Below, in pieces: positions 1 through 5,713 of a DNA stretch of 9,510 nucleotides (position 1 is its first letter; the number at the start of each line of letters is the position of its first letter). Position numbers and translations under genes: made by a program. The stretch spans positions 1 to 9,510 of the forward strand of contig JAFGQM010000048.1 of NCBI GenBank assembly GCA_016935655.1, in the 5' to 3' direction. The notes beneath the pieces were generated by a model. The model was not told the origin of the DNA. It was given only the letters and a program-made list of their open reading frames with translations, and ran no database searches. The DNA is from Candidatus Altarchaeota archaeon (lineage in GTDB: Archaea; Altiarchaeota; Altiarchaeia; JAFGQM01).

Positions 1-88
1 AGAGAAGAAGAAAGAGGAGAAGAAGGAGCAAGAGCAGGAGAAGGCAGCAGAGGAAGCAGCTGAAGGACTGGGCGCACTGTTCGGATAA
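1..88 (+). CDS. rpl12: C-terminal end of archaeal ribosomal stalk protein P1/L12 (partial)
   Basis: The frame starting at base 2 reads 28 residues and stops at TAA 86-88. It is a Lys/Glu-rich stretch followed by EEAAEGLGALFG. That combination, a charged hinge and a terminal Gly-Leu-x-Ala-Leu-Phe-Gly peptide, is the signature ending of archaeal P1 (L12) stalk proteins. In this family the terminal peptide is mobile and contacts translational GTPases on the large ribosomal subunit, while the missing N-terminal part dimerises and binds P0 (L10). The start lies left of the window. The gene is followed at once by a hairpin/T-run terminator, so it probably ends a ribosomal-protein transcription unit and is functionally separate from the pilus genes. 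The call rests only on the tail; an unrelated Lys/Glu-rich protein is possible but unlikely given the exact ending. Confidence 0.82.
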   Translation, partial: EKKKEEKKEQEQEKAAEEAAEGLGALFG

Positions 89-97
89 GGAACCATA

Positions 98-125
98 GGA
101 AGCCCTATCGGCTTCCCTATTTTTA
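98..125 (+). terminator. Hairpin plus T-run terminator after L12
   Basis: GGAAGCC at 98-104 pairs perfectly with GGCTTCC at 110-116 around a 5-base loop, and a T-run begins at 120. This lies 10 bases after the L12 stop. Archaeal termination depends mainly on the U-tract; the hairpin makes the call stronger. The same T-rich stretch overlaps the probable TATA box of the next gene. Confidence 0.72.
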
Positions 126-129
126 TTCA
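118..129 (+). promoter_or_regulatory. TATA-like box for a leaderless start at 150
   Basis: The T/A-rich segment CTATTTTTATTC is centred about 26 bases before the ATG at 150. That is the normal distance from an archaeal TATA box to the transcription start, so the message would begin at or next to the start codon. No convincing Shine-Dalgarno site precedes the ATG, which agrees with leaderless translation. The box sits inside the T-run of the L12 terminator. Confidence 0.4.
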
Positions 130-149
130 GCGTTTCCTTAGAATAGGCG

Positions 150-542
150 ATGAAAAAAGACGGGGAGGCTAAGAGGGGGCGGCCTAATGAGTTTCAGATT
201 AGCGGTGAGAGAGCGCAGCCCCTGATGATATTGGAATACCTGAACAGCTGGGGCAATGAGTTCCTGTTCATCTTCCTCCTGATAACATCCGCGTTTTTGC
301 TTCTTTTCATAAACATGCTGGAGTCGTCCCTGCCGGAAAGCGTGCCGACCATAATGGGCTTCGAGGTGCCCGCCTACTGGGCCACCCAGGTCCCCATCTT
401 CATTCTCATAATAGCGGCCGTGGGCCTTGCAATCTACTACAACATGCGCAGGAGGTATATCGAGACCATGCTCTACATGGTCTACCAGGCTTCCTCGGGC
501 GCACCGGAGACTAGGGGCAAGCCTCCGGCCAAAAGAAAGTAG
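150..542 (+). CDS. Small two-helix membrane protein of the pilus assembly locus
   Basis: This 130-residue protein belongs to no family I recognise. It has a basic, polar N-terminus (1-36), a hydrophobic helix at about 37-57, a short loop containing Pro and Glu, a second helix at about 79-97, then an RRR motif (100-102) and a Lys/Pro-rich tail. The positive clusters before helix 1 and after helix 2 suggest that both ends face the cytoplasm. It is encoded 12 bases upstream of the T2SF platform gene in the same direction, so it is probably an accessory membrane subunit of that machine, but this is inferred from position only. The ATG at 150 suits a leaderless message from the TATA-like box; an in-frame ATG at 225 (residue 26) would remove the basic N-terminus and is an alternative. 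It lacks a class III signal peptide, so it is not a pilin. Confidence 0.75.
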   Translation: MKKDGEAKRGRPNEFQISGERAQPLMILEYLNSWGNEFLFIFLLITSAFLLLFINMLESSLPESVPTIMGFEVPAYWATQVPIFILIIAAVGLAIYYNMRRRYIETMLYMVYQASSGAPETRGKPPAKRK

Positions 543-554
543 CCATAGACAAAG

Positions 555-2759
555 ATGCCACCCCGCCCGCAAAGAAGGAGCAAGGAAAGGGAATCACACC
601 TGCCCCAGACCCATCAGGAACTCATAAAGAGCAGGCTGTACGGCGAGCTCACCTCCCCCGAAGAGCTGGAGGAAGAAGAGAAGCGGATGGAGGATGAGAG
701 GAAGAAGAAGCAGTCCAATTTCTATCTGAAACTTTGCGATTCCATACAGGCTGGCATCGACAAGAAGACCAAGAAGTCGTATGTGACCCCCACGGACCTG
801 GAGGAGCAGGGCAAGAAAAAGAAGAAGGAGAAGGTCCTGCCGAAGGAATACCGGGAAGCTTTCGATTTCCTCGGGTGGAAGGTGAGCGACGAGGCTGCTA
901 TAGGAGCCCCAAACAAAGCCTTCATCTATGGGTTAGTCATCGGCATTGTAGTATTCATAGGTGGGTTTATGATACTCAGGCCGTCGGATATGCTAATACT
1001 CTTCTCTTTGTTCTTCGCTCCCGTATTCTGCGCTCTTGGGTTCAGGGTGTGGATCGAGAAGTATCCCATATCCATGGCAAACACCGAGAAGCTCAAGGCC
1101 CTGACCTATGTCCCCGAGATAATAACCTACCTGATAATGGAGATGAGGCTCCAGCCCAATTTGGAAAGGGCGGTGGAGTTCGCCTCCGAGCACGGCCAGG
1201 GCAAGATAGCCGAGGACCTGGAGGAGATACTCTGGAAGAACAGGATAGGCGTATACGAGGGCATCGAGGAGGGCCTTGACGTTTTGGCATACAGGTGGGA
1301 GCCGTACAGCGAGGAGTTCAAGCACGCCGTCACCATGATAAGGGCGTCTGTCCTTATACCGAGCGACATAGAGAGGAATCTTCTTTTCGACAAGGTAATA
1401 GAGGACGTCCTTGATTCCACAAAGGAGAAGATGGAGCTTTACACAAGGTCCATGAAGCAGCCGTCCATGTACCTCTTCTACATAGCTGTCTTGCTGCCCC
1501 TGATGATAATAATCATGCTGCCGGTGGCCGCGGCCTTCATAGGCCTGCCCGTTGCTTCCCCGGAGATACTTATCATATTGTACGTCTTCTTGCTGCCCAT
1601 GATCACTTATATGTATGCGAAATCAGTACTAAGCAAAAGACCCGGGGGTTACGTCCCGCCAGTCATCCCGGACGACCACCCCGGGTTGCCGAAAAAAGGA
1701 TGGATGGTCTGGAAGGGCATGAAGCTGCCGATACTCGCGACTGCGATACTGGTGTTTATAATACTGGTCGGTGCGGGATGGTGGCTCGAGAGCCTGACCA
1801 GGCTGAGCCCCGGGGAGATAGAATACATGGAGGAGCAGGGGCTCACCGTTCGCCAGCAGCATTATTACCAGTATCTAATCCCTTTGGCCATAGCTATCCC
1901 GTTGGCGATATACCTCTACGGAAACAGCGTCCATAAGAGGAGTGCGCAGAAGAAGATAGAGGCCATGGAGAGGGATTTCAAGGATGCGATTTACCTCATG
2001 GCCAGTCGCCTGGGCGAGAAAAAACCCCTGGAGGATGCCATAGCCTATGTCAAGAGGTTCATGCCGGAGAGCGAGGTCGCCACGACGATACTTGACATGA
2101 TGCTGAGGAACATCATGGTCCTCGGGCTGACAATAAAATCTGCCATCTTCGACCCCACATACGGCGCATTGAAGAATGTCCCCTCAAGGCTCATGGCCAG
2201 CTCGTTTAAGATAATGATAGACTCAATAGAGCTTGGGCCCCAAGTGGCCTCCACTTCTCTCATCTCGGTTTCCAACCAGATTCGGAACATCCAGAAGATA
2301 AACGACCTTATGAAGAAGCTGTTGGGGGACATAACTTCCATGATGAGCTCCATGGCCACCTTCATAGCGCCCGTTGTTCTGGGCATAGTCGCCTCGCTGC
2401 AGAGCGTGATACAAGGCATAATAGAGCCCCTTGGCAACTGCGAGGAGGTCGAGCTTTCGGCAGGGCTTTCCGGAGAGGAGTTCTCGGAAGCGGCTTCCAT
2501 GATAAGCGGCAAATCAGGGATGATAAGCTGCGAGGCTATCAAAAGTATGGCTTCCCCGGACGTCTTCCAGATTATAGTCGGGATCTATGTCATAGAACTC
2601 GTTTTTATACTGGCATATTTCTCCGCCAAGATCCAATTCGGCGACAATAAGACTGCCGTGATGCTGGGAATCGGCAAGTCGCTGCCCATAGCGATCCTGG
2701 TATTCGTAGGCTCCCTCTTCGCCGCCGCCAGCATGATGGGCGGTCTGATGGGCGTCTGA
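555..2759 (+). CDS. Double-domain type II secretion F / TadC-ArlJ-like pilus assembly platform protein
   Basis: This 734-residue protein has two copies of the T2SF (GspF/TadC/ArlJ) unit, each a helical cytoplasmic bundle followed by membrane helices. Residues 1-120 are charged and probably cytoplasmic (EELEEEEKRMEDERKKK at 36-52). Hydrophobic segments lie near 124-140 and 145-166. The first bundle spans about 180-305 and helices follow at 306-330 and 337-355. A Pro-rich linker (362-380) leads to helices at about 391-410 and 440-455. The second bundle spans about 465-600, with segments near 601-621, 671-691 and 708-733. In type IV pilus-like systems this protein is the inner-membrane platform that couples an assembly ATPase to subunit insertion. 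No ATPase is encoded in the window. The length and duplicated layout match archaeal TadC-like proteins rather than the shorter bacterial TadB or TadC. The ATG at 555 lacks a clear ribosome binding site, so the first 20 or so residues are uncertain. Confidence 0.88.
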   Translation: MPPRPQRRSKERESHLPQTHQELIKSRLYGELTSPEELEEEEKRMEDERKKKQSNFYLKLCDSIQAGIDKKTKKSYVTPTDLEEQGKKKKKEKVLPKEYREAFDFLGWKVSDEAAIGAPNKAFIYGLVIGIVVFIGGFMILRPSDMLILFSLFFAPVFCALGFRVWIEKYPISMANTEKLKALTYVPEIITYLIMEMRLQPNLERAVEFASEHGQGKIAEDLEEILWKNRIGVYEGIEEGLDVLAYRWEPYSEEFKHAVTMIRASVLIPSDIERNLLFDKVIEDVLDSTKEKMELYTRSMKQPSMYLFYIAVLLPLMIIIMLPVAAAFIGLPVASPEILIILYVFLLPMITYMYAKSVLSKRPGGYVPPVIPDDHPGLPKKGWMVWKGMKLPILATAILVFIILVGAGWWLESLTRLSPGEIEYMEEQGLTVRQQHYYQYLIPLAIAIPLAIYLYGNSVHKRSAQKKIEAMERDFKDAIYLMASRLGEKKPLEDAIAYVKRFMPESEVATTILDMMLRNIMVLGLTIKSAIFDPTYGALKNVPSRLMASSFKIMIDSIELGPQVASTSLISVSNQIRNIQKINDLMKKLLGDITSMMSSMATFIAPVVLGIVASLQSVIQGIIEPLGNCEEVELSAGLSGEEFSEAASMISGKSGMISCEAIKSMASPDVFQIIVGIYVIELVFILAYFSAKIQFGDNKTAVMLGIGKSLPIAILVFVGSLFAAASMMGGLMGV

Positions 2760-2768
2760 GCTTTTTTA
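2760..2768 (+). terminator. T-run terminator after the platform gene
   Basis: Six consecutive T residues (2762-2767) begin two bases after the stop codon TGA of the platform gene. No clear hairpin precedes them. A short U-tract is enough for archaeal RNA polymerase to terminate, so this may separate the platform transcript from the pilin transcript, at least partly. Confidence 0.4.
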
Positions 2769-2779
2769 AGGGAGAGACG

Positions 2780-2787
2780 TAAATATA
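2780..2787 (+). promoter_or_regulatory. TATA box of the pilin operon
   Basis: TAAATATA resembles the archaeal TATA consensus and follows a purine-rich stretch (2770-2777) that could act as a BRE. A transcription start about 22-26 bases downstream, near 2808-2812, would leave a short leader holding the ribosome binding site at 2818-2824. This is the only long AT-rich gap on the plus strand between 150 and 5712, which supports a promoter here. Confidence 0.5.
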
Positions 2788-2817
2788 CTCAATTAGCACC
2801 AACTATAAACTAAAAAC

Positions 2818-2824
2818 GGAGTGA
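2818..2824 (+). promoter_or_regulatory. Ribosome binding site of the first pilin gene
   Basis: GGAGTGA is close to the archaeal Shine-Dalgarno sequence GGAGGTGA. Its GGAG core lies six bases before the ATG at 2828, which fixes that start. Confidence 0.6.
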
Positions 2825-2827
2825 AAA

Positions 2828-3304
2828 ATGAGAACTTTTGATAAACGAGGCCAGGGCTTCGACACCTTCAAGCTGCTGATAGCCGCCGTCGTGGCCATGG
2901 TTATTCTGGGTATCGTGACGGGTGTATTCGGGCAGATTTGGGGTTTGATAGGCGGGATTTCTTGCGTTTCCAACCCCATAGGTGAGATAAGCTCCAAGAT
3001 ACAGTCTGCGACGAGCGAGATGACCGTTGTGACACAACTATTGTGTTTCACGGCGGCTGGTGAATCTATAAGCGCAGAGTCCGTACGTAAAAGGGTTTCC
3101 AGTAGTGTATCGGGTATTAACTTTGAATGCGAAGGGGCCTCAGTTTGTGACCCTGCCGCCGACCCAGCAGTCCAAGTTGTTACTGGCAGGAATACAGGCT
3201 CGATATCTGCAACTAGGGCTACGCAGTTTAAAATAAGGATATCATGTACCCAAAAAGACGGGAACTTTGACTGCGACCTTATAGTGGTGAATCCAACGAC
3301 ATAA
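2828..3304 (+). CDS. Class III signal peptide pilin-like protein 1 (six Cys)
   Basis: This 158-residue protein starts MRTFDKRGQGFDTF and continues into a hydrophobic helix (about 15-34). The KRG|Q pattern is the archaeal class III (type IV prepilin) cleavage site, with predicted cleavage between Gly8 and Gln9 by an EppA/PibD-type peptidase. The mature 150-residue protein would have an N-terminal assembly helix and a Ser/Thr/Val-rich outer domain, as in pilins. The outer domain carries six cysteines (46, 73, 101, 107, 140, 149), enough for three disulfides. It is the first gene behind the operon promoter and has the best ribosome binding site, so it is the candidate major subunit. Asp12 sits where pilins usually have the conserved acidic residue (+4 here, commonly +5). 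From about 2990 to 3300 the DNA is visibly more AT-rich and less regular in codon choice than its neighbours, as for a fast-changing surface protein. Confidence 0.82.
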   Translation: MRTFDKRGQGFDTFKLLIAAVVAMVILGIVTGVFGQIWGLIGGISCVSNPIGEISSKIQSATSEMTVVTQLLCFTAAGESISAESVRKRVSSSVSGINFECEGASVCDPAADPAVQVVTGRNTGSISATRATQFKIRISCTQKDGNFDCDLIVVNPTT

Positions 3305-3308
3305 ACCA

Positions 3309-3551
3309 ATGTTGTTTCATAGCAAGAATGGGCAGGGCGAGTCCCTGATAAAGATACTGGTAGTAGCTATAATAGCCATAATAGCGCTGGCCATAGCCAA
3401 GAGCTACTTCCAGAAGAGCGCGCAAAGGACGCAGGAGACTGTGGAGGAGGTTTTCGCCCCGGAGACCAGTCTGCCCAGGGGCGACATCATCAAAACTGCC
3501 CTTTCTAACCCGACTCCAATAAGGCTTATTCTGCCTCTTGCCCCGACATGA
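3309..3551 (+). CDS. Short class III signal peptide pilin-like protein 2
   Basis: This is an 80-residue protein starting MLFHSKNGQGESLIK. The NGQGES pattern followed by about 17 hydrophobic residues (14-30, rich in Ile, Val and Ala) matches a class III prepilin signal. Cleavage is predicted after Gly8, leaving Gln9 at +1 and a Glu at +3. Only about 50 residues follow the helix, so there is no room for a normal globular pilin domain, and there is no cysteine. It could be a minor pilin, a tip or priming subunit, or a Flp-like mini-pilin; Flp/Tad pilins are similarly small. It starts four bases after the previous stop and its stop overlaps the next start (ATGA at 3548-3551), so translation is probably coupled. 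No Shine-Dalgarno site is near the ATG. Confidence 0.75.
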   Translation: MLFHSKNGQGESLIKILVVAIIAIIALAIAKSYFQKSAQRTQETVEEVFAPETSLPRGDIIKTALSNPTPIRLILPLAPT

Positions 3552-4078
3552 AAACCAGAGGCTTTGAAAGCGGGCCGTTTCAGCTGTTCATAGCAGTCAT
3601 AATAATGATGATGTCCCTGATTGTGGGGTTTTATCTTATAAACATGGTCAACTGCTGGAAATGCGAGGAGATGGGCAGGACCGAGGCCACAGATTTCAAG
3701 GAGAAGATAGCGAACGTCGGCGACGGCGACGTGGGCAGCGTGGCCGTGGTGAATTTGGAACTGCCGGAGTGCATAAAAGGGTTTTTCATAAGGAAGATTC
3801 TCGGCAATCCAGGCGAGGGGAAATGCAAGTCGTTTTGCCCCCAGCATCCGGACCAGTGCTGGGTGTTCTTTGGCGACAGCCGGTGCAGCGGCAGGTACAT
3901 ACTGGAGTGCATAGATATCGCGGGGGATACGGACATGAATGTCGACTCTACCTTAGCTGTAGCGAGTAACAACCCAAACGATGAATGGATAGATACCGCC
4001 TATGCCTTTACCTCCAAAAGCTATCTAATACGGATATACAAGTCTACCCCCAATACAATAGACATAGGGAAACCCTAA
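3548..4078 (+). CDS. Pilin-like protein 3 with eight cysteines and atypical signal peptide
   Basis: This 176-residue protein starts MKTRGFESGPFQLF and is followed by a strongly hydrophobic helix (about 12-31). The layout is pilin-like, with a short basic N-terminus, Arg-Gly, an acidic residue, then a helix. The usual Gln after the Gly is replaced by Phe (RG|FES), and a Pro starts the helix. After the helix comes CWKC (36-39) and six more cysteines (75, 93, 97, 104, 113, 121), giving eight outside the membrane. The cluster from 93 to 121 resembles a small disulfide-bonded or metal-binding knot. The start overlaps the previous stop by four bases, so it is firmly part of the operon. It may be a minor pilin, or a membrane protein that keeps its N-terminus. 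No known family is recognised for the outer domain. Confidence 0.75.
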   Translation: MKTRGFESGPFQLFIAVIIMMMSLIVGFYLINMVNCWKCEEMGRTEATDFKEKIANVGDGDVGSVAVVNLELPECIKGFFIRKILGNPGEGKCKSFCPQHPDQCWVFFGDSRCSGRYILECIDIAGDTDMNVDSTLAVASNNPNDEWIDTAYAFTSKSYLIRIYKSTPNTIDIGKP

Positions 4079-4080
4079 AC

Positions 4081-4677
4081 ATGGCGCTCCACGAGAACAA
4101 GAGGGGAATGTACGAATACGTGCTCAGCAAAAGCATCATGCTGATTTTTATTCTGGGTATCGTTTATGTCTTCTATAATTTTTACAACAGTCTGAACATT
4201 AAAAGCGCGGGAGATGTGGCGGAATCCGAGGCTGAGAGGATAGCGAAGATAATCGATGACACGATAAGCTACACTGGCATAGAGACCGAGCATGTCATAA
4301 TACTAAACAACAATCTGAAGGTCGGCCAGACTCAGGTGAGCTACAATCTCAAGATAACTGATAAGGCAGTAGTTTTGCAGATGGAGAACTACCCATACAG
4401 CGACATCAAAGGTATCGGCATCTTCGGGCAGGGCAGGCTGCAGCCCGGGAGGTCTGACAGGACAGGCACATCCAACACGGAGATCAACTGCGCCTGGAAC
4501 GAGATAGTCCGGGGCGGCGAGCTACTGGTGAAGAAGACGGAGGGCTACGAGGTACGCACATCTGGGGGTTATACGGTCTGGTATACGGTTGATGTCACCA
4601 TATCTTCGGAGGCATGCGGCGACACGATCAATCTATGGGGGGAATGGTGCGTCGGCGACAATTGCCAGGAATCATAA
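4081..4677 (+). CDS. Class III signal peptide pilin-like protein 4
   Basis: The ATG at 4081, two bases after the preceding stop, gives a 198-residue protein. An open frame extends further upstream to 3985 but overlaps the previous gene and adds nothing pilin-like, so 4081 is preferred. The start MALHENKRGMYEYV leads into a hydrophobic segment (about 17-35). KRG|MYEY is a class III-like cleavage site, with Met at +1 instead of Gln and Glu at +3. The outer domain has an amphipathic stretch (45-60), then probable beta structure with many alternating hydrophobic residues (72-105, 145-178), and four cysteines (137, 179, 190, 195) near the end. It is most likely a minor pilin of the same filament. 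The family of the outer domain is not recognised. Confidence 0.78.
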   Translation: MALHENKRGMYEYVLSKSIMLIFILGIVYVFYNFYNSLNIKSAGDVAESEAERIAKIIDDTISYTGIETEHVIILNNNLKVGQTQVSYNLKITDKAVVLQMENYPYSDIKGIGIFGQGRLQPGRSDRTGTSNTEINCAWNEIVRGGELLVKKTEGYEVRTSGGYTVWYTVDVTISSEACGDTINLWGEWCVGDNCQES

Positions 4678-4678
4678 A

Positions 4679-5182
4679 ATGGATCTGATAAGAAACAGGA
4701 GAGGGCAGGAGAGCGCGTTGAGCGGGGATCTGCCCGCCATCATAATGATAGTGGTCAGCATAGGTTTCTTCATATCCTCCCTGGCGTATTCCATAGTCAT
4801 CTTCGACCAGGGGAAGAGCGACCTGCTTTTGAAGAGGGCCGCGGTCGAGTCTGCGACCATATTCATGAAGGAGAGCGCGAGGATAGACCCGGATGAGCTT
4901 TCTTCTTCCTCGTCCTTCTGGCAGCAGCGGATAACGGGCATGCAGCAGAACTACGGGGTCAATATCTATGTGGAGCTGGTCTCGGAGGACATAACTGGTA
5001 TAAGCACTCAATGCGAGCTTCCTAATCCGTGCCCTGACCCGCGAGACCCAGATAAATGCAGATACGGCAAGAACGCCCCCCCAACCTCCTCTTTGGTCAT
5101 TGTCAAATCGTTCCCGATATCGGTCAGGGAGACTGACCTTTGCGTCTTCCCGGGCATAATAAGGGTGAAAATATGGAGATGA
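4679..5182 (+). CDS. Class III signal peptide pilin-like protein 5
   Basis: The ATG at 4679 begins one base after the previous stop and gives 167 residues. A longer open frame from 4589 overlaps the previous gene and is not used. The start MDLIRNRRGQESALSG is a textbook class III signal: RRG|QES with cleavage after Gly9 and Gln at +1, followed by a hydrophobic helix at about 18-42. The helix is followed by a charged amphipathic region (45-72), a Ser-rich run (75-79) and an outer domain with four cysteines (112, 118, 127, 155). The CELPNPCPDPRDPDKC segment packs three of these into 16 residues with many prolines. It overlaps the next gene at its 3' end. The likely role is as a minor pilin or pseudopilin. 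Confidence 0.82.
   Translation: MDLIRNRRGQESALSGDLPAIIMIVVSIGFFISSLAYSIVIFDQGKSDLLLKRAAVESATIFMKESARIDPDELSSSSSFWQQRITGMQQNYGVNIYVELVSEDITGISTQCELPNPCPDPRDPDKCRYGKNAPPTSSLVIVKSFPISVRETDLCVFPGIIRVKIWR
5164..5168 (+). promoter_or_regulatory. Ribosome binding site deciding the start of the last pilin gene
   Basis: GGTGA matches the archaeal Shine-Dalgarno core exactly and lies inside the 3' end of the preceding gene. It is four bases before the ATG at 5173 and ten before the ATG at 5179. The spacing favours 5173, while 5179 would give a classic ATGA stop/start overlap. Confidence 0.55.
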
Positions 5183-5712
5183 TCCACTTGAGGAAAAAAG
5201 GACAGGCGGAGATATTGGACGGACTTCTACTTTTGCTCATAACCGCCATATGCTCCATCGCCCTGATAAACATCTCGGGCAACTACGGCAAGGACGCCTC
5301 CGAGAAGTACGACAACATCTACCAGCAGAAGATGGCCCAGAACGCCCTGCTTTCACTTTATCATATAACATGGAACAAGAAGTCCGTGATGGTGGACGTT
5401 TCTCAGTATCTTGCCGGAAGCTCTCAAGAACGCTTAGCGGATAGCGATGGTGGGGTCAACATCCAAAATATACTCAACTGGTATCATGAACAGCTGGGCT
5501 GGCATTTCGGCTTTGCGTTTACAGACGATAGTCTTAGGGCCCGAACATATTTAACAACCGATGATGCCCTGCCAGATTACGACTCCTTTAAAACATATCC
5601 AAAGAAGTGCGCCAGCGCGGCTTTGACATATCCTGTTAATGACGGTACATGTCCAGACATACAGGGCGACATGTGCTACGAGATGTTCCAGGTGTGCGTC
5701 TGGCAGAGATAG
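5173..5712 (+). CDS. Class III signal peptide pilin-like protein 6
   Basis: From the ATG at 5173 the protein has 179 residues and begins MEMIHLRKKGQAEILDG. KKG|QAEIL is a near-consensus class III site (Gln +1, Glu +3), followed by a hydrophobic helix (about 17-35). The rest contains an amphipathic segment (40-65), a central region with Tyr and Trp residues, and four cysteines in the last 34 residues (146, 160, 168, 175). It is the last gene of the pilin run. Its start overlaps the previous stop, and it ends one base before the stop codon of the convergent zinc-finger gene. From about 5400 onward the DNA is more AT-rich than the first third of the gene, a contrast also seen in pilin-like protein 1, which suggests that the outer domain evolves faster than the signal and helix. 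Confidence 0.82.
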   Translation: MEMIHLRKKGQAEILDGLLLLLITAICSIALINISGNYGKDASEKYDNIYQQKMAQNALLSLYHITWNKKSVMVDVSQYLAGSSQERLADSDGGVNIQNILNWYHEQLGWHFGFAFTDDSLRARTYLTTDDALPDYDSFKTYPKKCASAALTYPVNDGTCPDIQGDMCYEMFQVCVWQR

Positions 5713-5713
5713 A

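Noticed and set aside
138..572. 144-residue minus-strand open frame
   Set aside because: It overlaps the two-helix membrane protein, whose helices and position are far more convincing; the reverse frame has mixed composition and no motif.
539..627. Out-of-frame continuation of the 130-residue protein (VAIDKDATPPAKKEQGKG)
   Set aside because: The composition resembles a natural Lys/Pro tail and hinted at a frameshift, but the stop at 540-542 already follows a sensible basic tail and the other frame soon becomes Arg/Gly junk.
2045..2542. 165-residue minus-strand open frame
   Set aside because: It is antisense to the second T2SF domain, which is clearly the real gene by domain content. No recognisable motif or promoter supports it.
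5076..5082. Run of seven C residues, possible sequencing error or frameshift site
   Set aside because: The reading frame of pilin-like protein 5 continues sensibly on both sides and ends with the expected overlap with the next gene.
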